A DNA stretch of 64,000 bases from Gemmatimonadota bacterium (GCA_028287185.1 JAQBQD010000153.1:52567-116566), one strand, 5' to 3'; positions 32,767 to 41,977 are shown, counted from the stretch's first letter. The notes: generated from the sequence alone by a model not told the origin. Numbers and translations: made by a program.

Positions 32767-33288
32767 CTATGCCTGCTTGCCTTCGGCGCCGGGGCAGGCG
32801 GCGGGCAGCGGCACGGCCTCGGCAAGCTGGCCAAGGGCGCGGATCACGCGCAGGGCCTCGCGCTTCTCCTTCTTTCCCAGCCCGGCCAGCGCCGCCTTGA
32901 TGGTGGCGGCGTGCTCGGGAAAGATGCTCTGGATGAGCTCCTCGCCCTGCGGGGTGAGCGCGGCGAAGCGCGCGCGGCGGTCGCCGGGGCAGTCGCGGCG
33001 CTCCACCAGGCCCCGCTTCTCCAGCCGGTCCACCAGGTACGTCACGCCGCCGCTGGAGACCAGGATCTTGCGCTGCACCTCGCCCAGCAGCAGGGGGCCG
33101 CGGTGGTGCAGCACCTCCAGCACGCCGAACTCGGCCAGCGTCAGGCCGTGCCGCGCCACGTCCGCCTGGGCGTGCGCCTCCACCGCGTTGTGCGCGCGGG
33201 CCAGCGCCACCCACAGCTTGAGGGCCAGGCCCTGCCCGTCCTCGCGCTCGGCTTCCGTGCTCTCGGGAGCTTCGTTCTCCGTTTTCAT
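32767..33288 (-). CDS. MarR family transcriptional regulator
   Basis: The 173-residue protein has the MarR winged helix: LTLAEFGVLEVLHHRGPLLL, EVQRKILVSSGGVTYLVDRL (recognition helix), EKRGLVERRDCPGDRRARFAALTPQG (wing with the conserved DRR), and a long C-terminal dimer helix. It likely represses itself and perhaps the neighbouring reductase. The ATG at 33288 has no ribosome site because the promoter's -10 box lies only nine bases upstream, so the transcript is probably leaderless. An inverted repeat ATCTT-6-AAGAT (33287-33302) covers the -10 element and start codon, a good autoregulatory operator. Confidence 0.93.
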   Translation of the reverse strand: MKTENEAPESTEAEREDGQGLALKLWVALARAHNAVEAHAQADVARHGLTLAEFGVLEVLHHRGPLLLGEVQRKILVSSGGVTYLVDRLEKRGLVERRDCPGDRRARFAALTPQGEELIQSIFPEHAATIKAALAGLGKKEKREALRVIRALGQLAEAVPLPAACPGAEGKQA

Positions 33289-33302
33289 CTTAGCACAAAG
33301 AT
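33287..33302 (-). promoter_or_regulatory. Putative MarR operator overlapping the marR start
   Basis: The perfect inverted repeat ATCTT TGTGCT AAGAT overlaps both the -10 element and the ATG of the MarR gene, so binding would block initiation. Confidence 0.5.
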
Positions 33303-33600
33303 ACTCGCTCCGCGTGTCCGAAGCAACCCTCGCGGCCGCGTCGGCACCGCATGGGCGGCGGACCGGCCTTCCGTCCCCGCCGGCATCCGGGGCGGACCGG
33401 GTAGCCTGTGGCCCGTCCATCCGGTGCATCCTGCGGACGTGGGAAGGCGTCGGTGGGGGGGCCGGCCTCCGCTCCACCCCTCCGCGCGGGTGCTCGCGGC
33501 GGGAGCCAGTCGCCCGCATCTTGCAGCGGCCCGCGCGGTCCGCCAGCATGGGTCTTTCCGCACGCCGCCGCCACGCCGTACGCCACCAGTACCGCCGCCG
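33289..33600. other. Divergent spacer between MarR and PAS histidine kinase
   Basis: 312 bases with no gene. Contains the MarR promoter/operator at its left end; CATCTT near 33512 may be the -10 element of the plus-strand kinase. Confidence 0.45.
33298..33326 (-). promoter_or_regulatory. Sigma70-type promoter of the MarR gene
   Basis: TTGCTT (33326-33321), 17 bases, TATCTT (33303-33298); the start point falls within a few bases of the ATG at 33288. Confidence 0.6.
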
Positions 33601-36594
33601 ATGCCCTCGGAAGCGAACGCAGCCCTGACCGCCGCCGCGCCGCCCTCGCGCCTGCCGCCCGCCGGCCGGCGCTACGCGCTCGCGGTGCTGGGGGTGGCCA
33701 CGGCGCTGGCGGTGGCGTGGCTGCTGCGCGCGTGGCTGGGCACCAGCGTGTTCTCGCCCTTCCTGGCCGCAGTGGTGCTCGCGGCGTGGTATGGCGGACG
33801 GGGGCCGGGGCTGCTGGCCAGCGCGCTTTCCGTGCCCGCCATCGACTACTTCCTGCTGGAGCCGCACCTTTCCGTGGTCATCACGCCCGATGGCGTGGTG
33901 AAGCTGGGCGTCTTCGCCCTTTCCGGCCTGCTGGCCAGCGCGCTGAGCGACCGCCTGCACCACGCCCGCTGGCGGGCCGAGGAGGCCGCGGCCGACGCGC
34001 GCTCGATGGCGGCGGCGCTGCACGGCCAGGCGGCCGAGCTTCAGCAGCAGGCCGCCGCGCTGCAGGAACAGGCGACGGAGCTGGAGCGCCAGGCCGAGGA
34101 GGCGCAGGGGGTGGCGCTGGAGCTGGAGGCGCAGGTGGCCGAGTCCGAGCAGCTTCGCCAGGAGCTGGCGATGACGGCCGAGGAGAGCCGCACCTCGGGC
34201 GCGCGGCTCAGCACCATCCTGGAAACCATGACCGAGGCGGTGGTGCTGGTGAACGCCGACGGGGTGATCACCTTCCACAACGCCGCCGCGGTGCGGGTGC
34301 TGGGGCTCACGGAGGCACCCATGGTGGGGCAGCCGGCGGACCGGGCCCCGTACCGCCTGATGCGCGCCGACGGCACCCCGCTGCCCGAGGAGGAGCGGCC
34401 CTTGGGGCGCGTGCTGCGCAGCGGAACGCCGGTGCAGGGCGAGGAGATGCTCCTGGAGCGTGCCGACGGGCGTGCCGTGGTGCGGGTGAGCGCCGTGCTC
34501 GTGCGCGGGAGCGGCGCGGCCGAGGGCGTGGTGGCCACCTTCGAGGACGTGACCGAGGCGCGCGAGGCGCAGGCCGCCCGCCGCGCGAACGAGGAGCGCT
34601 TCCGCGCCACCTTCGAGCAGGCCGCCGTGGGCATCGCTCACGTGGCGCTGGACGGGCGCTGGCTGCGGGTGAACGAGCGCCTGTGCCGCATCCTGGGCTA
34701 CGGGCGGGACGAGCTGCTGGGGATGACCTACCAGCAGGTGACGCACCCCGACGACCTGGCCGCCGACGTGGAGATGGCCCGCCGCGTGGAGGCGGGAGAG
34801 CTGTCCACCTACACGCTGGAGAAGCGCTACCTGCGCAGGGACGGCTCGCCCGTGTGGATCAGCCTGACGGTGTCGCTGGCGCAGCCGGCGCAGGGCGAGG
34901 CGCCGTACTTCATCAGCGTGGTGGAGGACATCCAGGCCCGCCGCGCCGCCGAGGCCGCCCAGCGCGAAAGCGAGGAGCGCTTCCGCACCCTGGCCGACAC
35001 GGCCCCCGTGCTGGTGTGGATGGCGGGTCCCGACGGGGGGCGCGAGTTCTTCAACAAGCCCTGGATCGACTTCACCGGGCGCCGCGCCGACGAGGAGGCG
35101 GGCACGGCATGGGCCGCCGGCGTGCACCCGGACGACCGGCGCCGGTGCAGGGCCGTCTACGGCTCGTCCATCGCGGCGCGGCGGCCCTTCCGCATGGAGT
35201 ACCGCCTGCGCCGGGCCGACGGCGAGCACCGCTGGATCCTGGACACGGGCGTGCCGCGTTTTTTGCCGGACGGCGCCTTCGCGGGGTTCGTGGGCTCGGC
35301 CATCGACATCACCGAGCGGCGCGAGGGCGAGGAGCAGCTCCGCTTCCTGGCCGACGCGGGAAGCATCCTGGCCTCGTCGCTGGACTACGAGCGCACGCTG
35401 CAGCAGGTGGTGCGGCTGGCGGTGCCCGTGCTGGCGGACTACTGCGTGCTGGACCTGGTGGACGGCGGCACCGTCCGCCGGGTCGCCGCGGCGCACGCGG
35501 ACCCCGCGCTGGAGGCCACGGTGCAGCGCCTGCTGGCCTATCCGCCCAGCCCCGACGGCACCGGGCCGGTGGCGGGGGTGCTGCGCTCGGCCCGGCCCAG
35601 CCTGGTGAACGGCATCACCCCCGAGCTGCTGGACCGCACGGCGCAGAGCCCCGAGCACCGCGCGGTGCTGGACGAGCTGGGGCCCACGGCGTACATGGCG
35701 GTGCCGCTGCTGGCGGCGGGGCACGTGCTGGGCTCGCTGCTCTTCGTCACCACGGGCTCGGGCCGGGGATACGACGAGATGGAGCTGGCGCGCGCCGAGG
35801 AGGTGGCCCGCCGCGCGGCGCTGGCCATCGAGAACGCCCGGCTGTACGAGGCGTCGGTGGAGGCCAACCGCGCCAAGGCCGACTTCCTGGCGGTGATGAG
35901 CCACGAGCTGCGCACGCCCCTGAACGCCATCCTGGGATACACGGACCTCTTCCTCCTGGGCATCCCCGCGCCGCTGCCCGCGGCGGTGCTGCCGCAGATG
36001 GAGCGCGTGAAGGGCGCCGCCCGCCACCTGCTGGGGATGATCGACGAGGTGCTCACCTTCGCGCGGCTGGAGGCGGGGCAGGAGGAGGTGCACCTGGAGC
36101 CCGGCGTGCGCTGCGCCGAGCTGGTGGAGGAGGCGGTGGCGCTGGTGGAGCCGCTGGCCCTGGAGCGCAGCCTGCGCTTCGCCGCGCGGTGCGAGGACCC
36201 GGAGCTGGCCCTGGACACCGACCCGCGCCGCGTGCGGCAGATCCTGGTGAACCTGCTGGGCAACGCCATCAAGTTCACCGACCGGGGCAGCGTCTCCCTC
36301 ACCGTGCGCCGCGAGGGGGAGCAGGTGGCGTTCGAGGTGGCGGACACGGGCATCGGCATCGAGCCCGGCCACCTGGCGCGCATCTTCGACCCGTTCTGGC
36401 AGGTGGAGCAGTCGCGGTCGCGCCGCCACGACGGGTCGGGCCTGGGGCTCGCCGTGGCGCGCCAGCTCGCGCGGCTCATGGGCGGCGACGTGGCCGCGCG
36501 CAGCGAGCCCGGGGCCGGCAGCGCCTTCACCCTGCGCCTGCCGCTCTCGCTCGCGGAGCCGCCGCCCGCCGCCGGCCCGGCCCTCCCGGCCTGA
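33601..36594 (+). CDS. Histidine kinase with DUF4118 membrane domain, three PAS and a GAF
   Basis: The 997-residue sensor kinase starts with a KdpD-like four-helix DUF4118 domain (residues 20-125; ALAVLGVATALAVAWLLRAW, LAAVVLAAWYGGRGPGLLAS), then an alanine/glutamine/glutamate-rich coiled coil (about 130-200), PAS1 (204-325, ETMTEAVVLVNADGVITFHN), PAS2 (335-450, EQAAVGIAHVALDGRWLRVN), PAS3 (460-575), GAF (595-755) and the core VMSHELRTPLNAILGYTDLF with His near residue 767, NLLGNAIKFT, VADTGIGIEPGHL and GSGLGLAVARQLARLMGG. All catalytic boxes are intact. No response regulator gene is adjacent, so it is an orphan. The sensed signal is unknown. Confidence 0.94.
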   Translation: MPSEANAALTAAAPPSRLPPAGRRYALAVLGVATALAVAWLLRAWLGTSVFSPFLAAVVLAAWYGGRGPGLLASALSVPAIDYFLLEPHLSVVITPDGVVKLGVFALSGLLASALSDRLHHARWRAEEAAADARSMAAALHGQAAELQQQAAALQEQATELERQAEEAQGVALELEAQVAESEQLRQELAMTAEESRTSGARLSTILETMTEAVVLVNADGVITFHNAAAVRVLGLTEAPMVGQPADRAPYRLMRADGTPLPEEERPLGRVLRSGTPVQGEEMLLERADGRAVVRVSAVLVRGSGAAEGVVATFEDVTEAREAQAARRANEERFRATFEQAAVGIAHVALDGRWLRVNERLCRILGYGRDELLGMTYQQVTHPDDLAADVEMARRVEAGELSTYTLEKRYLRRDGSPVWISLTVSLAQPAQGEAPYFISVVEDIQARRAAEAAQRESEERFRTLADTAPVLVWMAGPDGGREFFNKPWIDFTGRRADEEAGTAWAAGVHPDDRRRCRAVYGSSIAARRPFRMEYRLRRADGEHRWILDTGVPRFLPDGAFAGFVGSAIDITERREGEEQLRFLADAGSILASSLDYERTLQQVVRLAVPVLADYCVLDLVDGGTVRRVAAAHADPALEATVQRLLAYPPSPDGTGPVAGVLRSARPSLVNGITPELLDRTAQSPEHRAVLDELGPTAYMAVPLLAAGHVLGSLLFVTTGSGRGYDEMELARAEEVARRAALAIENARLYEASVEANRAKADFLAVMSHELRTPLNAILGYTDLFLLGIPAPLPAAVLPQMERVKGAARHLLGMIDEVLTFARLEAGQEEVHLEPGVRCAELVEEAVALVEPLALERSLRFAARCEDPELALDTDPRRVRQILVNLLGNAIKFTDRGSVSLTVRREGEQVAFEVADTGIGIEPGHLARIFDPFWQVEQSRSRRHDGSGLGLAVARQLARLMGGDVAARSEPGAGSAFTLRLPLSLAEPPPAAGPALPA

Positions 36595-36760
36595 CGGCGC
36601 CCATCCGCCCCGCTCCCCCGCGGGGCGCACCGCGCGTATATTCGGATGGCGCCGCGGGCAGACCCCCGGCTCCCGCCGCTTTCCCCCTCCCGCGCGTCCC
36701 CGGCCCGGCTGCTCGCCGGCGGCGGCGCGGCCCCTCGCCATCTCCCGCCCCGCCGCACCC

Positions 36761-37246
36761 ATGCACCCACGCGCCGTCTCGCTCCTCCAGCAGCTCAACC
36801 TGGCGCCGCACCCCGAGGGCGGCTGGTTCCGCGAGGCGTTCCGCTCGGCGTGGACGGTGCGCCCCGACGACCGCCGCACGCAGCGCAGCGCGCTCACCAC
36901 CATCTTCTACCTGCTGGCGGGCGGCGGGTTCAGCCGCTGGCACCGCGTGGCGTCGGACGAGGTGTGGCACTTCTACGAGGGCGACCCGCTGGAGATCTTC
37001 TGGCTGGAGGACGACGGCACGCGCTGGATGCAGACCACCCTGGGCCCCGTGGGCGAGGGCTCGCTGCCCGTGCACGTGATCCCCGCCCACCGCTGGCAGG
37101 CGTGCCGCACCACCGGCGCCTACACCCTGGTGGGCTGCACGGTGGCGCCCGGCTTCGACTTCCAGGACTTCGAGATGCTGGCCGACAGCCCCCGCGACGC
37201 CGAGCTCGCCTGCCGCCACTTCCCCACCATCGCGGAGATGCTCTGA
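36761..37246 (+). CDS. Cupin-fold protein, DUF985 family
   Basis: The 161-residue protein is a DUF985 (Cupin_5, YML079w-like) member: LAPHPEGGWFREAFRS at the start, then TTIFYLLAGGGFSRWHRVAS, DEVWHFYEGDPLEIFWL, HVIPAHRWQACRT, YTLVGCTVAPGFDFQDFEM. The HPEGG-WFRE start and the metal/ligand pocket residues of the cupin are present. Known members bind small ligands; a catalytic role is not established. TATATT at 36637-36642 could be the -10 box of its promoter. It stands alone. Confidence 0.93.
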   Translation: MHPRAVSLLQQLNLAPHPEGGWFREAFRSAWTVRPDDRRTQRSALTTIFYLLAGGGFSRWHRVASDEVWHFYEGDPLEIFWLEDDGTRWMQTTLGPVGEGSLPVHVIPAHRWQACRTTGAYTLVGCTVAPGFDFQDFEMLADSPRDAELACRHFPTIAEML

Positions 37247-37376
37247 CCTCCCCGACGCCTTCCGCGGAACCCGCGCGCGCCCGACGGAGCTACGGCGGAG
37301 CGGAGCCGTCCACCGGGGTCCCGCGCCCCACGGGCGACGGGCGGCGCTCCACGATCGATCCGATCGACGGTCCGCG

Positions 37377-38276
37377 GTGAGCGTCGGATCCACCGCGACG
37401 GCCGCGACGAACGACATCCGGACCACGCGCCACCGGTCCGAGCGCTGCGCGTGGGAAAGCGTGTCCCGCGATCCCGACGCGCAGCTGCGGGCGTACGTAC
37501 ACGGCGCGTACCAGGGATGGACGGAGACGGCGGCGGACGGGCTGCGGCGGCGCGAGGTGCCCGTCACGCGCATCCCGCTCATCCTCAACCTCGGCCCCGA
37601 TTTCGTCGTCTCGCCGCTGGACGCCGCCGGGCGGACCGGGGCGGAGCGGCGGGTGGGCAGCTTCGTGGCGGGGCTGGGGGACGCGTGCACGCTGGTGGGC
37701 GCCACGGGTCCGTCGCGGTGCATCCAGGTGGACCTCACGCTGGCCGGCGCGCGGCGCGTCCTGGGCGTGCCGATGGACGAGCTGGCGAACCGCGTGGTGG
37801 AGGTGGAGGACGTGCTGGGGCCCGCGGGCCGGCGCCTGGTGCAGCGCCTGGGCGACGCGGCGGGCTGGGCGGACCGGTTCCGGCTGTTGGACGCCTTCAT
37901 CGCCCGGCGCGTGGAGCGTGCGCCGCCGCTGCCGACCGTGGCGGCGCGGGCGTGGCGCCGGCTGGAGGCCGGCGCGGGACGCGTCGACGTCGCGGCGCTG
38001 GCCGCCGACGCCGGGTGCAGCCGCAAGCACCTGGCGCAGCAGTTCCGCGAGCACCTGGGGCTGCCGCCCAAGACGCTGGCCCGCATCCTCCGCTTCAACC
38101 GCGCGGTGGATCTGCTCCGTTCCGGCGGCGCGGCACGGTGGACGGAGATCGCGCTGGCCTGCGGATACTACGATCAGGCCCACCTGAACCGAGACTTCCG
38201 CCAGTTCGCAGGCACCACGCCCGGCGCCTTCATCGCGCACCTGCTGCCCGACGGCGGCGGCGTGGCGGCGGACTGA
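37377..38276 (+). CDS. AraC family transcriptional regulator
   Basis: The 299-residue protein has an N-terminal ligand domain similar to DUF6597/AraC-binding types (LNLGPDFVVSPLDA, GLGDACTLVGATGPSRCIQV) and a C-terminal AraC DNA-binding domain at about 185-290: VDVAALAADAGCSRKHLAQQ, FREHLGLPPKTLARILRFNR, WTEIALACGYYDQAHLNRDF, FRQFAGTTPGAF. Both helix-turn-helix motifs are intact. The start is GTG 37377. It is followed 160 bases later by the VOC gene, which it probably regulates; AraC plus VOC pairs are frequent and often adjacent in this arrangement. Confidence 0.92.
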   Translation: MSVGSTATAATNDIRTTRHRSERCAWESVSRDPDAQLRAYVHGAYQGWTETAADGLRRREVPVTRIPLILNLGPDFVVSPLDAAGRTGAERRVGSFVAGLGDACTLVGATGPSRCIQVDLTLAGARRVLGVPMDELANRVVEVEDVLGPAGRRLVQRLGDAAGWADRFRLLDAFIARRVERAPPLPTVAARAWRRLEAGAGRVDVAALAADAGCSRKHLAQQFREHLGLPPKTLARILRFNRAVDLLRSGGAARWTEIALACGYYDQAHLNRDFRQFAGTTPGAFIAHLLPDGGGVAAD

Positions 38277-38437
38277 CGGCGCGTCTTCCGCATCCCACCG
38301 GACGCACGCGCCGGCCGCGGTCCGAAGGAGGCCGGTCCGCCGACCGCAGGTAACATCCATCCAATACGCCCGCCGTCCTCCCCGCCAGATTCGGACTCCG
38401 CCTGACACGCATCCACCGCGAGCGAAAGGAGAGTCCC

Positions 38438-38899
38438 ATGCAGAGCAGCGACCCGCGACCCACCGTGTACCCGTGCCTGGCCTACGACGACGCGGCCGCC
38501 GCCATCGACTGGCTGGTGCGCGTGTTCGGCCTGCGGCGCCATCTGGTCGTGCCCGGTGAAGGCGGCACCATCCTGCACGCCGAGCTTGGCTTCGGCGGCG
38601 GCATCGTGATGGCCGGGACGGCGAAGGAGGACAGCGCCGTGGGATGCAGAAGCCCGCGCATGCTGGGCGGCGCGTGCATGGCGCTGGCGCTGTACGTGGA
38701 GGACGTGGACGCGCACTACGCGGCCTCCCGAGCCGCCGGCGCCGGCATCGTGCTCGACATCGCCGACACCCCGTACGGCAGCCGCGGCTACACCGCGCGC
38801 GACCCCGAGGGCTACACGTGGACCTTCGGCACCTACCGCCCCGCCTTCGCCCCAGACGACGCGGCGGAACCCGAATCCGCCGGGGCGATGACCGAGTAG
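38438..38899 (+). CDS. VOC (glyoxalase/bleomycin-resistance) superfamily protein, PhnB-like
   Basis: The 153-residue protein has two VOC half-units: PTVYPCLAYDDAAAAIDWLV...FGLRRHLVVP and a second beginning LALYVEDVDAHYAASRAAG, finishing with GSRGYTARDPEGYTWTFGTY, the PhnB-like RD(P)EGYxWTFG(T)Y end. The metal site of PhnB-type proteins is often lost, so I do not assign catalysis. A GAAAGGAGA ribosome site precedes the ATG at 38438. Follows the AraC gene in the same direction and precedes a terminator. Confidence 0.92.
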   Translation: MQSSDPRPTVYPCLAYDDAAAAIDWLVRVFGLRRHLVVPGEGGTILHAELGFGGGIVMAGTAKEDSAVGCRSPRMLGGACMALALYVEDVDAHYAASRAAGAGIVLDIADTPYGSRGYTARDPEGYTWTFGTYRPAFAPDDAAEPESAGAMTE

Positions 38900-39373
38900 C
38901 GGCGCCCGGCCGGCCGCGGCGCGGGCGGCGGAGCGGCCGCCGCCGGCGGAGCTGCCGGTTCCGGAGCGGTCGATCGACCCACCCCCACGAGGGGCCGCTT
39001 CCGGCAGGAAGGCGGCCCCTCGCGCGCTCCTCGGCCCGTCGAACGGGCATGGGGAGCGCGTGCGCCGCGCCGGACCGTCCGATGCGCGGCGGACGTGCGG
39101 CTTGCGGCGTGGAAGGCGCGAGCGCGGGGCGTCCGCGCGCCCACGAAACACTTGCATCCGGAGGCCGTGCGCGCGTACTGTAACGCTGCGCCTGCCTTGC
39201 TTCGGCGGGCCCGCCTCCGCACGTCACGCCGGATTCACCTTCCGCACGCCCGCAGTCCACACCCGTGGCTGATTTCGGCCGCTTCCGTCGCATCCGCACA
39301 GCCCCTTCGGGCGAAACCGGCGGGGACGCGGCGCGGGGAGCCACCTTTCTCTCCTTTCGATCGAGGACCCACG
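38900..39373. other. Intergenic region with terminator and lectin promoter
   Basis: 474 bases without a gene. The left part holds a terminator (38988-39022); the right part must contain the lectin gene's promoter. TTGCAT and TACTGT 18 bases apart near 39150-39183 are a weak candidate. Confidence 0.4.
38988..39022 (+). terminator. Terminator of the VOC gene
   Basis: CGAGGGGCCGC and GCGGCCCCTCG form an 11-base-pair stem around a 13-base loop. Confidence 0.7.
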
Positions 39374-40321
39374 ATGGCTAACGACGGCTGGGAATCGCTG
39401 GGAGGCCGCCTCTTCTCCACGCCCAGCGCCGTGTGCCCGGGGCCGGGCCGCATCGACGTGTACGCCACCGGGCCCGACAACGCGCTCTGGCTGCGGCGCT
39501 GGAACGGGGCGGCGTGGGAGCCCTGGGCCAACCTGGGGGGAACGCTGGCCTCTCCGCCCGCGGCCGTGCTCAGCGGCGGGCAGACGCACGTGTTCGCGAC
39601 GGGCGTGGACCACGCGCTGTGGCGCCGCACCGACCACTGGGAGTCGCTGGGCGGCACCATCGCCACGCCGCCCACCGTCAGCGCGTCGGGCCCCAGCCGC
39701 GTGGACGCGTGGGCGCTGGGCACCGACCACGCCGTGTGGCAGTGGGGCAGCCCCGACGGCAAGACGGGGCAGTGGACGTCCCGCGGCGGCTTCCTGACCT
39801 CGCGCCCGGCGGCGGTGTCGTGGCAGCCCGACCGCTACGACGTGTTCGCGCGCGGCGGGGACTCGGCGGGGTGGCACATCTGGAACATGGGCGTGCAGGC
39901 GGGAAGCTGGGAGTCGCTGGGCGGCGTGATCACCTCCGCGATGGCGCCCACGTCCTGGGCCGCCAACCGGCTGGATGTGTTCGCCCTGGGCACCGACAGC
40001 AAGCTGTACACGAAGTGGTGGGACGGCTCCGCGTGGGGCGGCTGGGCTTCGCTGGAGGGCACCTGCGCCTCCGTGAACCCCAGCGCCATCGCGCGCGCGC
40101 CGCAGCGGCTGGACGTGTTCACGGTGGCCACCAACAACGCCGTCCAGACCCGCGCCTGGGATGGCACGCACTGGGTGGACTGGCTGTCGCTGGGCGGCGG
40201 CGCGTTCTCGGAGATCAGCGTGTGCTCCTGGGCCGCGGACCGCCTGGACCTGTTCATGGTGGGCGTAGACAGCACCCTGTGGCACAAGTGGTGGACGCAG
40301 GCGGGCGGCTGGAGCAAGTAG
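39374..40321 (+). CDS. Seven-bladed beta-propeller lectin-like protein (PLL/PHL type)
   Basis: The 315-residue product consists almost entirely of seven repeats of about 45 residues, each with a W-x-x-LGG strand (WESLGG, WANLGG, WESLGG, WTSRGG, WESLGG, WASLEG, WLSLGG) followed by S/T-rich turns and a D-x-F-A/V-x-G-x-D-x-x-L pattern (RIDVYATGPDNALWLRRW, RLDVFALGTDSKLYTKWW). This is the seven-bladed PLL/PHL propeller layout, whose members bind fucose or O-methylated sugars at interblade sites. There is no signal peptide, and the ATG has GAGG upstream. A carbohydrate-binding role is likely, but which sugar is unknown. It stands alone between terminators. Confidence 0.88.
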   Translation: MANDGWESLGGRLFSTPSAVCPGPGRIDVYATGPDNALWLRRWNGAAWEPWANLGGTLASPPAAVLSGGQTHVFATGVDHALWRRTDHWESLGGTIATPPTVSASGPSRVDAWALGTDHAVWQWGSPDGKTGQWTSRGGFLTSRPAAVSWQPDRYDVFARGGDSAGWHIWNMGVQAGSWESLGGVITSAMAPTSWAANRLDVFALGTDSKLYTKWWDGSAWGGWASLEGTCASVNPSAIARAPQRLDVFTVATNNAVQTRAWDGTHWVDWLSLGGGAFSEISVCSWAADRLDLFMVGVDSTLWHKWWTQAGGWSK

Positions 40322-40557
40322 GCTCGGCGGATGGAAGGACGCCGGTGCAGGCCCGGACGCCGTCGGGGCCGGCCGACCCCGCATCCGCCGCCGAAACGGG
40401 GAGGCGGCGCGCTCGGGCCGCGGTCGTATCCAGAGCCGAAGCCACGACCCCCGTCCGCCGGGAGATTTCGGAGCGCGCCGCACGGGGTTATCATGCCGCG
40501 GCGCGCTCTTCCGTTCCTCGGCGCCACCCCACGTCCACGTTCCCGTCGCCGCCCCAC

Positions 40558-40563
40558 AGGAGG
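40558..40563 (+). promoter_or_regulatory. Ribosome binding site fixing a TTG start
   Basis: AGGAGG lies five bases before TTG 40569 but 14 before ATG 40578, so the TTG is the better start for the amidohydrolase. Confidence 0.6.
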
Positions 40564-40568
40564 TCTCG

Positions 40569-41930
40569 TTGAGACGCATGCTCTCCACCGCCGTGCTCGC
40601 CCTCGCGCTCGGCGGGCTCGCTCCCATGCCGGCTCCCGCGCAGGGCTTCCAGACCCCCTACCCGGTGAAGGGCACGGGCACGGTGGTGATCCGCGCCGCG
40701 CGCCTGATCGACGGCACCGGCGCGGCACCCGTGCGCGACGCCGTGGTGGTAGTGACGGCCGACCGCATCGTGGCGGCGGGGCCGGCGTCCAGCGTGCAGG
40801 TGCCGGCCGGCGCCCGGGTGATCGACCTGGGCGACGCCACCCTGCTGCCGGGCTTCATCGACGCCCACGTGCACCTGGTGGGCCGCACGCTGGGCGACCC
40901 GGGCGGCGACGACGCCTCGGTGCGCGACCTGGACGCCTTCGCGCCCGTGATCAGCGTGGAGAACGCGCGTCGCACGCTCATGGCGGGCTTCACCAGCGTG
41001 CGCAACGTGGGCGCGCCGGCGTTCGGCGACATCGCGCTGGGCAAGGCGGTCGACGAAGGGTACGTGCCGGGGCCGCGCATCCAGGGCGCCGGCCACGCCA
41101 TCGGCATCACGGGCGGGCACTGCGACGACAACGGCTTCAAGCCGGGCGTGGCGGAGAGCGACTACCGGACGGGGGTGGCCGACGGGCCCGAGCAGGTGCG
41201 CGCGGCCGTGCGCTACCAGGTGAAGCACGGCGCGGGCGTCATCAAGACCTGCGCGACGGGCGGCGTGCTGTCCGAGGGCGACGCCGTGGGCGTGCCGCAG
41301 TACACCTACGAGGAGCTGAAGGCGCTGGTGGACGAGGCCACCAAGCTGGAGCGCCGCGTGGCCGCCCACGCGCACGGCACCGAGGGCATCAAGATCGCCG
41401 TGCGCGCCGGGGTCACCTCCATCGAGCACGGCTCGTTCCTGGACGACGAGGGCGCGGCGATGATGGCCCAGCGCGGCACCTGGCTGGTGCCCACGCTCTC
41501 CGCTGGCGAGGCGGCCGAGCGGGCGGCCGGCTCGGGCGTGCTCACGGGCCTGCGCGCCGAGAAGGCCCGCGCCGCCGCCCAGGCCATGCGCCGCGGCATC
41601 CGCATCGCCATGGCGCATCACGTCCTCATCGCGCTGGGCACCGACGCCGGCGTGGGCCAGCACGGCGCCAACGCCCACGAGTTCGCGCTGATGGTGGAGT
41701 GGGGCGGGATGACTCCCATGCAGGCCATCCAGGCCGGCACCCTGAGCGGCGCCCGTCTGCTGGGATGGGAGGCGCGCCTGGGATCGCTGGCCGCGGGCAA
41801 GCTGGCCGACGTGGTGGCCGTCTCCGGCGATCCGCTGGCCGACGTGCACGCGCTGGAACGCCCCGTGTTCGTGATGAAGAACGGCGTCGTGTACCGCACC
41901 CCCGACCACGACGGCGGCCTGCCGAAGTAG
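40569..41930 (+). CDS. Secreted metal-dependent amidohydrolase
   Basis: The 453-residue enzyme has a signal peptide (MLSTAVLALALGGLAPMPAPAQ) and an amidohydrolase-superfamily barrel: metal ligands in GFIDAHVHLVG (His near 100 and 102), a Lys in GVIKTCATGG near residue 222, HAHG near 268, SIEHGS near 288 and LGTDAG near 359. The flanking beta-sandwich segments (VVIRAARLIDGTGAAPVRDA; KLADVVAVSGDPLADV) are typical of imidazolonepropionase-like/prolidase-type secreted amidohydrolases (family of Xaa-Pro or organophosphate-acting enzymes). Substrate is unknown. TTG 40569 was chosen because AGGAGG precedes it closely. Confidence 0.92.
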   Translation: MRRMLSTAVLALALGGLAPMPAPAQGFQTPYPVKGTGTVVIRAARLIDGTGAAPVRDAVVVVTADRIVAAGPASSVQVPAGARVIDLGDATLLPGFIDAHVHLVGRTLGDPGGDDASVRDLDAFAPVISVENARRTLMAGFTSVRNVGAPAFGDIALGKAVDEGYVPGPRIQGAGHAIGITGGHCDDNGFKPGVAESDYRTGVADGPEQVRAAVRYQVKHGAGVIKTCATGGVLSEGDAVGVPQYTYEELKALVDEATKLERRVAAHAHGTEGIKIAVRAGVTSIEHGSFLDDEGAAMMAQRGTWLVPTLSAGEAAERAAGSGVLTGLRAEKARAAAQAMRRGIRIAMAHHVLIALGTDAGVGQHGANAHEFALMVEWGGMTPMQAIQAGTLSGARLLGWEARLGSLAAGKLADVVAVSGDPLADVHALERPVFVMKNGVVYRTPDHDGGLPK

Positions 41931-41946
41931 CCCCCGCGCCCATCCG

Positions 41947-41977
41947 CATCGGGCGGCCGCGCGCCGGCCGCCCGATG
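41947..41977 (+). terminator. Terminator of the amidohydrolase gene
   Basis: CATCGGGCGGCCG pairs with CGGCCGCCCGATG over 13 bases around a five-base loop. Confidence 0.75.
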
